A DNA stretch of 64,000 nucleotides, taken from the NCBI GenBank assembly GCA_027622555.1, contig JAQBYJ010000009.1, forward strand, positions 1 through 64,000. Reading direction: 5' to 3'. A program made the translations under genes and the position numbers. Every line of letters begins with the position of its first letter. Position 1 is the stretch's first letter. Source of the DNA: Verrucomicrobiota bacterium (GTDB lineage Bacteria; Verrucomicrobiota; Verrucomicrobiia; Opitutales; UBA2995). Under the pieces are notes generated by a model, which searched no databases, was not told the DNA's origin, and saw nothing but the letters and a program-made list of their open reading frames with translations. Below are positions 37,739 through 48,334 of the stretch, piece after piece.

Positions 37739-38868
37739 TCCAATCACAGGCAGATCCCAGGACTTTGGGCTCAGCCGGGAACGAGAGTAAACGGCCTAGG
37801 AGTAAATCTTTTTTATTAAAGATTTATCGTCTAATTGTTCCACCAAAAGGGCACAAAACCATACCAACTATCTCTGGCTATGTTCTTATCTTTGTGAGCT
37901 TGGCTATTGGTGTGGCGGCCTACAATACTTCGAGTAACATTTTATTCATCACCGTTTCATTTCTGCTAGCCAGTCTGGTGTTGAGTGGTGTTCTGTCCTC
38001 ATTGAATTTCGCGAGACTTAGTTGGCGATTGATTGCTCAATTTCCTTACCGGGTGAATCGAAAGGCATTCGTAAGGCTTGAGGCGTCCAATTCAAAACGA
38101 TTTCTCACGACCTACTCAATCTGGTTCGACCTGATTGCCGAAATGAATGGAATAAAAGGTCGGTTACCACTGGCGAGAAGACTAAACCCTGAAAGAACCG
38201 TATCTTTAGAGTGGTCTTTTTTGCCTAACAAACGCGGATTGGAAACACTATCTATCACCAGTATTGGTTCTCAATTTCCTTTTGGTTTTTTGTCCAAATT
38301 CATGCCCGCAAACAGAGAAGTGAGCTTCCATGTTTGGCCAGAACGGATCGATTATTCTTTTAACCAAATCGGAGGCACAAAAATTCATTTCCAGGGAAGC
38401 ACTTTAAAACGTAAAGGTGTGGGTGAAGATATAATTGGAATACGGGACTATCAAATTGGTGATCCTCAAAAGCACATAAACTGGAAGGCCACAGCTCGGA
38501 GACAAAAGTTGATGGTCAAAGAAATGGCCGAAGATAGCCAGCCAGGGTTCATTGTATGTGTTGATACTTCTCACACTGCCTGGAAGGAGGAAAAAAACCT
38601 TAACCATCTTTGTCGATTTGCCGCCTCACTGGCTGAAGATCTTTTTATCCAGAATCAGTTAAGCTCAACCATCATCAATGGCAGAAAGTCATTGAATATC
38701 CGTAGTGCTGCTGATCTTGAAGAATTTCTTAATGATTTGTCCGTTGTACAAGCTACCGAATATTCGGTGGATGTTGGAGTACATAGGAAAAATGTCATTT
38801 CGTTTGAACCCGTATTTCCAGGAGGTGTGCATGCATTGGTTGGCTTACAAAAGGCAGGACAGGCTTAA
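37735..38868 (+). CDS. DUF58 domain membrane protein
   Basis: 377 residues. Two transmembrane helices lie near residues 43-85. DUF58 itself is marked by [27 protein letters not shown]. It overlaps moxR by 4 nt at its start and the transglutaminase gene by 38 nt at its end. A VWA-like C-terminal part follows the signature ([12 protein letters not shown]). The function is unknown; it is thought to work with the MoxR ATPase. Confidence 0.9.
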   Translation: MIQSQADPRTLGSAGNESKRPRSKSFLLKIYRLIVPPKGHKTIPTISGYVLIFVSLAIGVAAYNTSSNILFITVSFLLASLVLSGVLSSLNFARLSWRLIAQFPYRVNRKAFVRLEASNSKRFLTTYSIWFDLIAEMNGIKGRLPLARRLNPERTVSLEWSFLPNKRGLETLSITSIGSQFPFGFLSKFMPANREVSFHVWPERIDYSFNQIGGTKIHFQGSTLKRKGVGEDIIGIRDYQIGDPQKHINWKATARRQKLMVKEMAEDSQPGFIVCVDTSHTAWKEEKNLNHLCRFAASLAEDLFIQNQLSSTIINGRKSLNIRSAADLEEFLNDLSVVQATEYSVDVGVHRKNVISFEPVFPGGVHALVGLQKAGQA

Positions 38869-41077
38869 TAGAAGCGACGTTTCTGCGATTGCGTGGTTTT
38901 TGGGTAATTTCCTGGCCTTGTTATCGCTGAGTTCTGTTCTCTCTTTGGAAAACGCTTCGAATATTGTGCCTGGGTTTTCACTGCTATTATGCGGCGCTGT
39001 TTTTCTTTTCCCGCGACTACCGGGAAAAATTCCCCCATGGTTTTGGAAGCTAAGCAATGTGTTGTTGGTTGGATTTTTGGTGATCGATTTTCTTCGATCA
39101 GAATTTGTCGCTGCGCTTATCAATTTGAATGTCTTATTAATTCTTTTTCGGAGTCTTTCCTATCGGAAGAAACGGGAAGATATGCAGCTCATTCTCCTAT
39201 GCATGTTTGTGATAGTGATCTGTGGTGTCTTATCCATGTCCCTCTCATTTGGAGTGCACATAATTTTGTTTTCGTGCTGTGCGATGGCTTTGTTATTCGT
39301 GATCAATTTGCGTGAAAATGGTATGGAGATGGAGGCCAACGCTGAGACGTTTATTGGTTTTAGTTGGATTCGGTTTGTTTACACTGTTTGGAGAAAATTT
39401 GACCTTCGACACCTTGGTTTTGGACTATTTCTTTTTGGAATTCTCATTTGTTTCACGGTCGTTATTTTCGTTTCATTTCCGCGATTTCATCTTGGGAAAA
39501 TAATCCCTTTTTTGCAATTTAAGTCCGCCACCTCTTACAGTGGTTTCAGTGAAAATGTGAAATTCGGAGAAGTTACTGAAATTAAGGATGACAACTCTAT
39601 TGCCATGCGGATCGATATTCCGGATGTGGCTAATTTCCCGTCAGCTCCTTATTGGCGTATGCTTGTTTTGGATTCTTACGAAGACGGTCATTTCAGCGTA
39701 TCTGAAGATGCCATGTCCCGGAGAGAGCAACAAAGGGAAACCAATAGGTTTGGTTACCGTCCAAATTTTATTCGACAAAATTTTCCTGAGCTTGGAGATG
39801 ACCGGTGGACATTTTATTTGGAAGGCGGGGTAAGCCGTTTTTTGCCAACCACGGGTGTTTACCATGAAATGCTTTTTCAGAAGCAAGAATCATTCTTTTT
39901 TAATCCGTATCATCATACGCTAAACACTGAAGAAGTTAGTCCCTCGGTTCAGTTTTATCAAGTCACCGGTATGTCCTTCGGTGATAAGATTCCTGATAAT
40001 TTTGCACCTTCATCACGAACTCCCATAACAAAAAGGTTATTAGATAACCCGGAAGCTTTTGAACCGACAGAATATCCGAGGACAACTTTGTCAGTTCCTG
40101 TTAACGATTCTGACAAATTATTTTTGATTGAAACGGCTCAAATGATAATGAGGAAGGTGTCCGACAGAGATCCGGTTCAGTTTGCTTATGCAGCAAGCCA
40201 GTGGCTCGGTCTCGGACACAATTACTCAACATCTTTATCAAAGCATAGCGGCGATAGCGATCCGGTGGTTCGCTGGATACAGGAAGAGGATGGAGGGCAT
40301 TGTGAATATTTTTCCGCTGCGCTTGTTTTACTGTGCCGAGCTGCAGGTATTCCGGCCCGTGTGGTTACCGGATTCCATGGAGGAAGCTGGAATGGATTTG
40401 AGGATTACTTTATGGTCAAGAACGCCGACGCTCATGCTTGGGTTGAAGTATTCGATGGGGAAAAATTCTGGGTGCGCGTGGATCCAACTCCAGGAGGGAA
40501 TTTGGCCGTTCTGGGTCTCGATGAGGCAACCGGGAATGCGAGTTCTTTTGTGGATTCCAGTGTAACTGCCTACTTCGATAGTTTGAAAATTTTGTGGTAT
40601 CGTCGTGTTATAAATTTCGATAACTTGGATCAAGTGGCAATCGTTGATGGGGTTTCCAGTTCCTTCATGGAGCTTGTGGATGCGGTTAAAGGAAGCGTGA
40701 TTTCGTCTATTGAGGAATTCAAAGCGTTGATCTCCGACCCGTTTAATAAGGAGCGGTTAACTTTGTTTGGAATAGCTTTCGCAGCCTTTTTTGGTGGCTA
40801 CCTCGTAGTTCGTGTTTTGTTATCGCGTATGCGTGCTCGCGCCTATTTTAAATTTTTTGGCACCAGAAAGAGAAAAAGGATTAATCAGCTCAAGGAACGA
40901 GTTTTGGCGGGACAGCTTCTAGATCGTTTTAGAAGAAAATTGTCTAAAAACGTTTCGAATGAATCCGTTGAACTTAGCATGAACCAACTATTGCTGATTC
41001 GATTCGGTTCGGTGGAATCGTGGCCAACCGTGTCGCTCGAGCTGCGACGCGCAAAGAAATTAATAAAGTCCCTTTAA
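38831..41077 (+). CDS. TgpA-type membrane transglutaminase-like protein
   Basis: 748 residues from ATG 38831, which has a clear GGAGG 5 nt upstream (38821-38825), one of the few real Shine-Dalgarno sites here. A longer frame to 38705 has no support. Several transmembrane helices lie in residues 15-225. The periplasmic transglutaminase-like core has the Cys in GGHCEYFSAALVLLCRAAGIPAR, the His in DAHAWVEVF and the Asp in RVDPTPGG. One more helix (about 650-675) and a basic cytoplasmic tail follow. It may act as a cysteine protease or cross-linker in the envelope; activity unknown. It ends 1 nt from the convergent mrdA stop. Confidence 0.9.
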   Translation: MHWLAYKRQDRLNRSDVSAIAWFLGNFLALLSLSSVLSLENASNIVPGFSLLLCGAVFLFPRLPGKIPPWFWKLSNVLLVGFLVIDFLRSEFVAALINLNVLLILFRSLSYRKKREDMQLILLCMFVIVICGVLSMSLSFGVHIILFSCCAMALLFVINLRENGMEMEANAETFIGFSWIRFVYTVWRKFDLRHLGFGLFLFGILICFTVVIFVSFPRFHLGKIIPFLQFKSATSYSGFSENVKFGEVTEIKDDNSIAMRIDIPDVANFPSAPYWRMLVLDSYEDGHFSVSEDAMSRREQQRETNRFGYRPNFIRQNFPELGDDRWTFYLEGGVSRFLPTTGVYHEMLFQKQESFFFNPYHHTLNTEEVSPSVQFYQVTGMSFGDKIPDNFAPSSRTPITKRLLDNPEAFEPTEYPRTTLSVPVNDSDKLFLIETAQMIMRKVSDRDPVQFAYAASQWLGLGHNYSTSLSKHSGDSDPVVRWIQEEDGGHCEYFSAALVLLCRAAGIPARVVTGFHGGSWNGFEDYFMVKNADAHAWVEVFDGEKFWVRVDPTPGGNLAVLGLDEATGNASSFVDSSVTAYFDSLKILWYRRVINFDNLDQVAIVDGVSSSFMELVDAVKGSVISSIEEFKALISDPFNKERLTLFGIAFAAFFGGYLVVRVLLSRMRARAYFKFFGTRKRKRINQLKERVLAGQLLDRFRRKLSKNVSNESVELSMNQLLLIRFGSVESWPTVSLELRRAKKLIKSL

Positions 41078-41078
41078 A

Positions 41079-42965
41079 TTAGCGGGCGGCTAGATGTCCC
41101 ATCTTTTCAAAAAACCGTTGGAGTATGGGTTGTGCGATGGGGACAGATGTTGATCCTCCGCCTAAGGAGTCTCCTCGCCCGCCTTCAACTAAAACAGCTA
41201 TCGCAATTTCCGGATCCTCAATGGGAGCAAAACAGATTGCCCAAGCCAGTTGGGTCATCCCCTCAGGAGTCTGGACTTGAGCGGTTCCAGTTTTTGCAGC
41301 GATTCGTACTCCGGCTACATGAATCAATTTCGCTGTTCCATCAATTGCGACTGACTCCATTCCATCGAGGACTTTTTGGTAATCCGTTTCGAGCAGACCC
41401 ATGTCTCTTTGGCTTGGTATTGTTTGCCGATATGGATCGAATAGGATGGTGGGTGTAAATTGGGTTTCTTTACGTGCGAAGGCGGCCGTGAAACATGCCA
41501 TTTGCAAGGGAGTAACACCCAAATAGCCTTGACCGATCGATAGGTGAGCCGTGTTTCCCGGATACCATGGTTCGCCTATATTCTTTTCCTTCCATGCTTT
41601 GGTTGGAACCAACATATTGTTAGTTTCATAAGGCAATTCAATCCCTGTAGGTTCATCAAGGTGAAATCGTTTCGCCTCATTGCTAATTAAATCGACTCCG
41701 ATTTCCTGGCTGAATTGATAGAAAAACACATTGCAGCTCATTCGGATGGCTTCATGCAGGTCAACGTCACCATGGCCGAATAGATTATGGCACCGTAGTT
41801 TAGTTCGTCCAATATTGAAACTTCCGCCGCAAAATGTTTGCGAAGTATCGTCTAAAATACCTGCCCGAAGCCCTGCCATGGCTGTTACTATTTTAAACGT
41901 GGATCCTGGAGCATACACTCCTTGCAAGGGACGATTTAGCCACGCCCCTCGCTCGTTTATATCATTGGCAACAACGTTTGAAATAAATGGGCTAAGGTTG
42001 TTTAGATCAAAATCCGGTTTACTAGCCATAACGAGGAGGTCTCCTCTTTTTGCGTCGAGCGCAACGACAGCGCCTTTTTGATCTCCCAATCCCATTTCAG
42101 CAATGTCCTGCAATTCTGAATCAAGAGTTAATGTAAGATCATTTCCCTGAACGGGAGATTTTTGAACTTTAGGTTGGAATTGGAAACCAGATGGATCGAC
42201 CACCCAGATCTCCAAACCACTTTCACCCTGTAATTTTGTATTAAACTCCTTTTCAATTCCCGTTTTGCCTTCGTAGCCTCTTGCCTGAAAAGTCATGAGA
42301 TCATCCCCCGGCAAATTTTCTGTATTCATTTCCTCGGTGTTTCCTACGTAACCAATGGTATGAGCAGCTAGACTTCCATAGGGATAGTAACGGGCATTGG
42401 ATGTATAAATTTGGATGGCTGAATGGACCGGAATCTGTTCCAGAAGGAGCGCGTATTCTTCTGGCTCCATATCGGTAATAAGAGGAAAGGGTAACAATAG
42501 TTGTTGGCCAAAATGACGCTCAATGTCGCGCGAATTAATCTCAAGGTTCCGTCCAATAGCTTTTCCGACTTCATTAATGTACCGACGAACAACATTTCTT
42601 CGTGCTTCGATTTGGATATCTCCTCTACCAGGTACCTGTTCTTTCGGCTGAGATTCATAGTGTTGTTTCAACATACTGAACTCCTCTCGAAACTCAGGTC
42701 TTAATTGATTGAGAAAGACCACTGCGGAATATCTGGCTCTATTGCCTACCAGGAGTCGCCCATCACGGTCATAAATATTACCACGTGGACCGGGAATGAT
42801 GATACGCCTCAAGGTTTGTCGCTCACCTTTTTCTGAGTATTCGGAAGCCATAAAGACCTGGCGATAGGCCAATCCGCTAAATAGTAATGCCAGGACTAAA
42901 ATGAGTGAAAATGCGAGTACGCGCAGTCTGATATTATAATTACGAAATATCTCTACTATGTTCAT
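41079..42965 (-). CDS. mrdA: Penicillin-binding protein 2 (elongasome transpeptidase)
   Basis: 628 residues. One N-terminal transmembrane anchor (15-35), the PBP dimerisation domain beginning IPGPRGNIYDRDGR, and the transpeptidase with S355-x-x-K358 in APGSTFK, SCN, and AAKTGTAQ. It cross-links peptidoglycan during side-wall growth with RodA and MreBCD. It overlaps mreD by ATGA and ends the cluster. RodA, often next in line, is not present here. Confidence 0.95.
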   Translation of the reverse strand: MNIVEIFRNYNIRLRVLAFSLILVLALLFSGLAYRQVFMASEYSEKGERQTLRRIIIPGPRGNIYDRDGRLLVGNRARYSAVVFLNQLRPEFREEFSMLKQHYESQPKEQVPGRGDIQIEARRNVVRRYINEVGKAIGRNLEINSRDIERHFGQQLLLPFPLITDMEPEEYALLLEQIPVHSAIQIYTSNARYYPYGSLAAHTIGYVGNTEEMNTENLPGDDLMTFQARGYEGKTGIEKEFNTKLQGESGLEIWVVDPSGFQFQPKVQKSPVQGNDLTLTLDSELQDIAEMGLGDQKGAVVALDAKRGDLLVMASKPDFDLNNLSPFISNVVANDINERGAWLNRPLQGVYAPGSTFKIVTAMAGLRAGILDDTSQTFCGGSFNIGRTKLRCHNLFGHGDVDLHEAIRMSCNVFFYQFSQEIGVDLISNEAKRFHLDEPTGIELPYETNNMLVPTKAWKEKNIGEPWYPGNTAHLSIGQGYLGVTPLQMACFTAAFARKETQFTPTILFDPYRQTIPSQRDMGLLETDYQKVLDGMESVAIDGTAKLIHVAGVRIAAKTGTAQVQTPEGMTQLAWAICFAPIEDPEIAIAVLVEGGRGDSLGGGSTSVPIAQPILQRFFEKMGHLAAR

Positions 42966-43501
42966 TTTTCAGTTCCGTAGTTGGCCCTCGAGTCGATGTT
43001 GAACATCAACAAGACATAATTGTGATAGGATATCAACCACCCTGCCACTATCAGTAACACCAATTGAGACACTACAAGGTGCACCAGGTTCAAGAATATG
43101 AATTGAGATGTGAGATCATAACGCAGGGAGGCTAAAATGGTGTAATACAGGAATAGGCCGAGGTTAATGAGTAATGTGACGGGTTTAATTACACTTTTCC
43201 GTTTGTGACCTATGCGGCTTCGCAGGTAGTAAACTAAAATAAAGATTAATAGGTTGGGGATCAGACTTGTGCCAATGTTCCAAGATTCACCTGAATCGTA
43301 AAAAAGTGAAAATAGCGTAACCAGTCCGATTCCCTGGCCCAACGGAAGGAAAAGTGCGGGGAAAGCGATGAACAGTCCGTTTATGAAAATAAATAAAGAA
43401 ACGGTAGCTAAAGAATGGTTCAACTGGCTAAGCAAAATTAGCCCAATAGCTTGTACTAGGAAGAGAATTAGCCACTGGTATAAATCTGGCCGTTTATCCA
43501 T
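42962..43501 (-). CDS. mreD: Rod-shape protein MreD (by position and topology)
   Basis: 179 residues with about five transmembrane helices and little else. MreD is poorly conserved, so the call rests on size, topology and its place between mreC and mrdA, overlapping mreC by 8 nt and mrdA by 4 nt. It connects MreC to the membrane synthetic complex. Confidence 0.8.
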   Translation of the reverse strand: MDKRPDLYQWLILFLVQAIGLILLSQLNHSLATVSLFIFINGLFIAFPALFLPLGQGIGLVTLFSLFYDSGESWNIGTSLIPNLLIFILVYYLRSRIGHKRKSVIKPVTLLINLGLFLYYTILASLRYDLTSQFIFLNLVHLVVSQLVLLIVAGWLISYHNYVLLMFNIDSRANYGTEK

Positions 43502-44327
43502 CGCTTTTTAGTTTTCTTAATATTGCTACTTCTCTTAATTCATTCAGATCTTTTGAGAGAATGACTTCTCCGCTTTGGAACAATCCATCACTCGATGCAT
43601 CGAGCTTTTGAACCCAACCAATGGTTAATCCTGCGGGGAAAACACCGCCTAGTCCTGAAGTAACAAGCCTCCTTGGATAGTCTCTGTTAATCTGAATATC
43701 AGTTGGGACATTCTGCACCGATCCTTTGGGACCTGTAAAAGGTCCCGAGATCTTTCCTTGGTAAAGAACAGGTCGCTTGTCACCCTCAAATACAGCCGCC
43801 AATCGAATGCTTGGCGATGTAATGAGGTCGATAATGGTAGTGGTGAGATTTACCTCCCGGACCTTTCCTACCACTCCACCAGAAAATACCACCGGTGCGC
43901 CTTTTGGAATTTCGAAATTTTTCCCCTTCACTATGGTTATTTCCTGCCACCATCCATTTGTGTCTCTGCGGGCGATTCTAGCAACTTCCGCTTGATAACT
44001 TGGTAGGGAAGGGAGGTTGAACAAATCCTCAAATCGATCAATCTGGGCATTTAGCGAATTCATCGCTTGAATCTGGTACTGTAGTGTCGCGTTTAATCGA
44101 GCCAGATCCCTGCCTTCTTCAATAAGCTCTTTCTTCGACTCCATCTTGCCCGTCCAAAACTTTTGACCGTTTCTTACGAAGGATCCTCCAATCCATGCGG
44201 GTGCCTGGAATTCGTATAAAAATGTTTCCGTAAAGGTCTTAAGGAAGGGCGGTGTTATAGTCCAAAAGAGCAAGACCAGACCCAATAAAATGAGCGGTTT
44301 GAACTTTGGGTTACGCTCCTTGGGCAA
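43494..44327 (-). CDS. mreC: Rod-shape protein MreC
   Basis: 277 residues. An N-terminal transmembrane helix (about 11-31), a helical coiled-coil segment (60-95), then the periplasmic beta domain with EIPKGAPVVFSGGVVGKV, a typical MreC pattern. The only usable start is TTG at 44327: an in-frame TAG lies five codons upstream and no other start intervenes. It lies 29 nt after mreB. Confidence 0.92.
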   Translation of the reverse strand: MPKERNPKFKPLILLGLVLLFWTITPPFLKTFTETFLYEFQAPAWIGGSFVRNGQKFWTGKMESKKELIEEGRDLARLNATLQYQIQAMNSLNAQIDRFEDLFNLPSLPSYQAEVARIARRDTNGWWQEITIVKGKNFEIPKGAPVVFSGGVVGKVREVNLTTTIIDLITSPSIRLAAVFEGDKRPVLYQGKISGPFTGPKGSVQNVPTDIQINRDYPRRLVTSGLGGVFPAGLTIGWVQKLDASSDGLFQSGEVILSKDLNELREVAILRKLKSDG

Positions 44328-44356
44328 TGGACGAAACGGCTAATGTGTTAGAGCTA

Positions 44357-45406
<1,050 letters not shown>

Positions 45407-45458
45407 TTAGATGATGAAATTGGGATAGATAGTGGGAGTATAGAAAGGTAAGCGACCT

Positions 45459-45734
45459 TTATTTCTCCGACTCAGCGGATGTAGGTTCGGTTTCCGCAGT
45501 TTTGGCGACTTTGGGTCGGGGAGCTGGTTCCGGTTCTTCGTCCATAGCAGTCCTTAGATCTTCTTCTACATCTTTGGTGGCCTTTTTAAATTCCTTCATG
45601 GCCTTTCCCATTCCCCGGGCTAGTTCTGGGAGCTTTTTCGCTCCGAAAAGAAGTAATACCAGAAAAACTATAATGAAGATTTCTGGTGCACCGAGGGACT
45701 GTAAAAAACCAAGTGATGGGATGGGTAATGTCAT
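45459..45734 (-). CDS. tatA: Twin-arginine translocase subunit TatA/TatE
   Basis: 91 residues. The short N-terminal transmembrane helix (EIFIIVFLVLLLFGAKKLPEL, with the FG hinge) is followed by an amphipathic helix (RGMGKAMKEFKKA) and an acidic/Pro-rich tail. This is a full TatA. TatB and TatC are not adjacent, so the translocase genes are dispersed. The start follows an A/T-rich leader ending AAATATT. Confidence 0.93.
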   Translation of the reverse strand: MTLPIPSLGFLQSLGAPEIFIIVFLVLLLFGAKKLPELARGMGKAMKEFKKATKDVEEDLRTAMDEEPEPAPRPKVAKTAETEPTSAESEK

Positions 45735-45840
45735 AATATTTAATGTATAAATGTGATTAATGCGGTATGGCTAGGGATTGTGCAAGAAAAGAGCTTGAAA
45801 GACTTTTAAATGATGTGGGATTTAATTTTAGAAGTTTAAT

Positions 45841-46212
45841 TCAATATTTTTCAATCTCTTTACTGGGTAAATTTCTCTCATATACTTCTTCTCCAAGTTT
45901 TGGATCTCCCCTGAGTACAACCATTCCCACGCTGAGGCCGGTTTTCAATCCTGACGGTTTTAATAGAGCGGTGATCTTCAATTGGGTATTTCGGACATAA
46001 AGTTCCGTTCTTAGCTCCTTCCTGTTTTTATCAAGGCGGACAATCACTGTTCCGGACCCTTTATCAATCTGGGTTATCGAACCAACCTTTAGAAATGGGG
46101 AGGGCTGTATTTGTGGCGTATCGTGATGGCGATTAGTTTTGGTGGTCTCACAACTAATAAGCAACACTCCTATTAGCCAGGCGAAAGCACAAAGTCGCCA
46201 TCTTGATTTCAC
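45841..46212 (-). CDS. Small lipoprotein downstream of rpoD
   Basis: 123 residues, GTG start. The signal peptide ends with the lipobox LLISC (Cys about residue 20), so it is a predicted lipoprotein. The mature part is a short beta-rich domain (VGSITQIDKGSGTVIVRL, LSVGMVVLRGDPKLGEEVY) of the kind often seen after lipoprotein signals in PVC genomes. I know of no function. It starts 3 nt after rpoD, so it is the last gene of that operon. Confidence 0.7.
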   Translation of the reverse strand: MKSRWRLCAFAWLIGVLLISCETTKTNRHHDTPQIQPSPFLKVGSITQIDKGSGTVIVRLDKNRKELRTELYVRNTQLKITALLKPSGLKTGLSVGMVVLRGDPKLGEEVYERNLPSKEIEKY

Positions 46213-46215
46213 CGG

Positions 46216-48324
46216 CTAGCCTACCTGGTTTTCGTTTTTTGCGATTCCGAGGTTAGATTCAACATGATCACCATCAAAGAAACCATACAGCTGACGAATC
46301 CGGGTTGGGTGACGCATTTTTCTTAGAGCTTTCGCTTCGATTTGACGAATACGTTCACGTGTTACATTAAACTGTCGTCCAACTTCCTCCAAAGTTCTGC
46401 TATACCCGTCCACTAGCCCAAATCGAAGAGACAATACCCGGCGTTCACGTTCCGTTAGGCTATCGAGCACGTCGACAATCTTCTCTCTGAGTAAACTGTA
46501 AGCCGTCATGTCGTAAGGATTTTCTGCCCCTTTATCCTCAATGAAATCACCAAAGTTGGTATCGTCACTATCACCAACCGGACTCTGCAAACTAATTGGT
46601 TGCTGAGCCATCTTCATGATGGATTGAACGCGTTCGACTGGTAGCTGCATTTCATCTGCGACTTCCTCAGCGGTTGGTTCATGTCCAAGTTCTTGATACA
46701 ACTGTTTCTGAACCTGCATCACCTTATTTAAGGTTTCGATCATGTGGACAGGTATCCGAATGGTCCTTGCTTGATCGGCGATTGAGCGAGTGATGGCTTG
46801 CCGGATCCACCAAGTTGCGTAAGTGGAGAACTTATAGCCACGACGGTATTCAAACTTTTCTACCGCCTTCATTAAGCCCATGTTGCCTTCTTGAATCAAA
46901 TCAAGGAAAGAGAGTCCACGGTTCGTGTATTTTTTCGCAATGGAAATTACAAGACGTAGATTGGCTTCGACCATTTCAGTCTTTGCTCGGTGCCCTAGTC
47001 GCATAGCAATTCGAACATCTCTAACTAAGCCTACCAATTCGTAAGCGTCTATTCGATTGTCGGTTCGGAAAATACTAAGCTCTTCGAGCATGGCATTTTT
47101 CAAAGGTGTTGCTATTTTTTTAGTCTTCGAACGTTCATCCAAATTGAGTTCTGATTCAATTTCATCGATCCGCTTGATCAGTGGACCAAGATTATTTAGG
47201 AATTCTTCGAATACTTTTAACTTGAAACAGAATTTTTTAAAATTTGAGGAGAGTTGCCCTTCGTATTTTTTAAAGCGATTATGTGCGCGTTTAACCGCCG
47301 CAGGATCAGTTGCTGCTAGGGTTTCAGTCCAAGCCTTCAGCGTTCGTGCTTCGAGGTCCTCAACGGTTTCAAGGAGCTTCGGTAGCATCTTAAAATAGTT
47401 CTCTCGGCTATCGACTTTCTTATCCAGGACTACCCGATCAAAACGCTCTTCTCTGTTGATGAGTTTATGGGCCAGGGTGATATGAAACTCACTTGTCATC
47501 CCTACTGAAAATAGGATGCCTTGTGCTTTTAATTCGGCGCGTTCAATCCGTTTGGAGATCTCGACTTCTTGTTCACGAGTCAGTAAAGGAACCTGACCCA
47601 TTTGCTTCAGGTACATCCGAACAGGATCGTCCAGAATATCGTACTGAGATGCTTTTACCTCTTCTTCCTCGTTTTCTTCGGCTCTTTGTTTGTAACTTTC
47701 AACTTCTTCTGAATCGATAATGTCGATCTCGAGGTTTTCCAAAATTGAAATTACATTTTCGATCTCATCCGGGCTATCAATTGTTTCAGGCAAAGCCTCG
47801 TTGATGTTTGCGAACGTAAGGTAACCTTGTTCTTTGGACTGACGGATCAGAAGGCGAATCTTTTCATTGATATCTGCGTCTAAGTTGCTGGAGGTATCGG
47901 ATTTATCTTCCTTCATGGAGGCGACTGCCTTTACAACTTTTTCCACGATTGCCTTTGTAGCTTCATTATCATCACTACCTTCGTCTGAGGCTTTCTTTTT
48001 TCGCCCCCTTTTCACCGGAGGCACTTTTTCAGTCTTTGGCTCTTTGGGAGCCTTCTTTATTTCTGAAGCCTTAGGTGCCTTGATTTTTTTAGCCTCAGTC
48101 TTATTAGGCTCCACTTTTTTAACTGTAGCCTTTGCAACTTTTGGTTCCTTGGCGGTCTTCTTTTTTGCTGAAGCTTTATCTACTTTCGGTTCTTTGACCG
48201 CTTTTTTAGTAGGAGCTTTCGCTGCTGTCTTCGGTTTTTTGGCCACGTTTTTAGGAGCGGTTTTTTTTACCGGTGTGCTTTTGGCCACTTTTTTGGCGAT
48301 CTTCTTTGTCGTTTTGGCAGGCAT
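46216..48324 (-). CDS. rpoD: Primary sigma factor RpoD with basic N-terminal tail
   Basis: 702 residues. Residues 1-112 are a Lys/Ala/Pro tail; then region 1.1 (about 150-215), 1.2 ([17 protein letters not shown]), a non-conserved insert, region 2 ([37 protein letters not shown] in shorter runs), region 3, and region 4 ending in [28 protein letters not shown]. Regions 2.4 and 4.2 look standard, so it should read ordinary -10/-35 promoters. It follows dnaG by 10 nt. Confidence 0.97.
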   Translation of the reverse strand: MPAKTTKKIAKKVAKSTPVKKTAPKNVAKKPKTAAKAPTKKAVKEPKVDKASAKKKTAKEPKVAKATVKKVEPNKTEAKKIKAPKASEIKKAPKEPKTEKVPPVKRGRKKKASDEGSDDNEATKAIVEKVVKAVASMKEDKSDTSSNLDADINEKIRLLIRQSKEQGYLTFANINEALPETIDSPDEIENVISILENLEIDIIDSEEVESYKQRAEENEEEEVKASQYDILDDPVRMYLKQMGQVPLLTREQEVEISKRIERAELKAQGILFSVGMTSEFHITLAHKLINREERFDRVVLDKKVDSRENYFKMLPKLLETVEDLEARTLKAWTETLAATDPAAVKRAHNRFKKYEGQLSSNFKKFCFKLKVFEEFLNNLGPLIKRIDEIESELNLDERSKTKKIATPLKNAMLEELSIFRTDNRIDAYELVGLVRDVRIAMRLGHRAKTEMVEANLRLVISIAKKYTNRGLSFLDLIQEGNMGLMKAVEKFEYRRGYKFSTYATWWIRQAITRSIADQARTIRIPVHMIETLNKVMQVQKQLYQELGHEPTAEEVADEMQLPVERVQSIMKMAQQPISLQSPVGDSDDTNFGDFIEDKGAENPYDMTAYSLLREKIVDVLDSLTERERRVLSLRFGLVDGYSRTLEEVGRQFNVTRERIRQIEAKALRKMRHPTRIRQLYGFFDGDHVESNLGIAKNENQVG
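47989..48324 (-). repeat. Lys/Ala/Pro low-complexity repeats encoding the RpoD tail
   Basis: This stretch encodes residues 1-112 of RpoD. Imperfect units such as [13 protein letters not shown] and [12 protein letters not shown] recur, and the tail ends KRGRKKK. The composition is that of histone H1-like or AlgP-like tails. Confidence 0.8.
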
Positions 48325-48334
48325 GTTGATTAGT

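Noticed and set aside
38705-38830. Longer start for the transglutaminase gene
   Set aside because: It would run deep into the DUF58 gene, and the ATG at 38831 has a GGAGG site.
45767-46000. 77-residue plus-strand ORF near tatA
   Set aside because: Overlaps the lipoprotein gene on the minus strand and has no family features or start signal.
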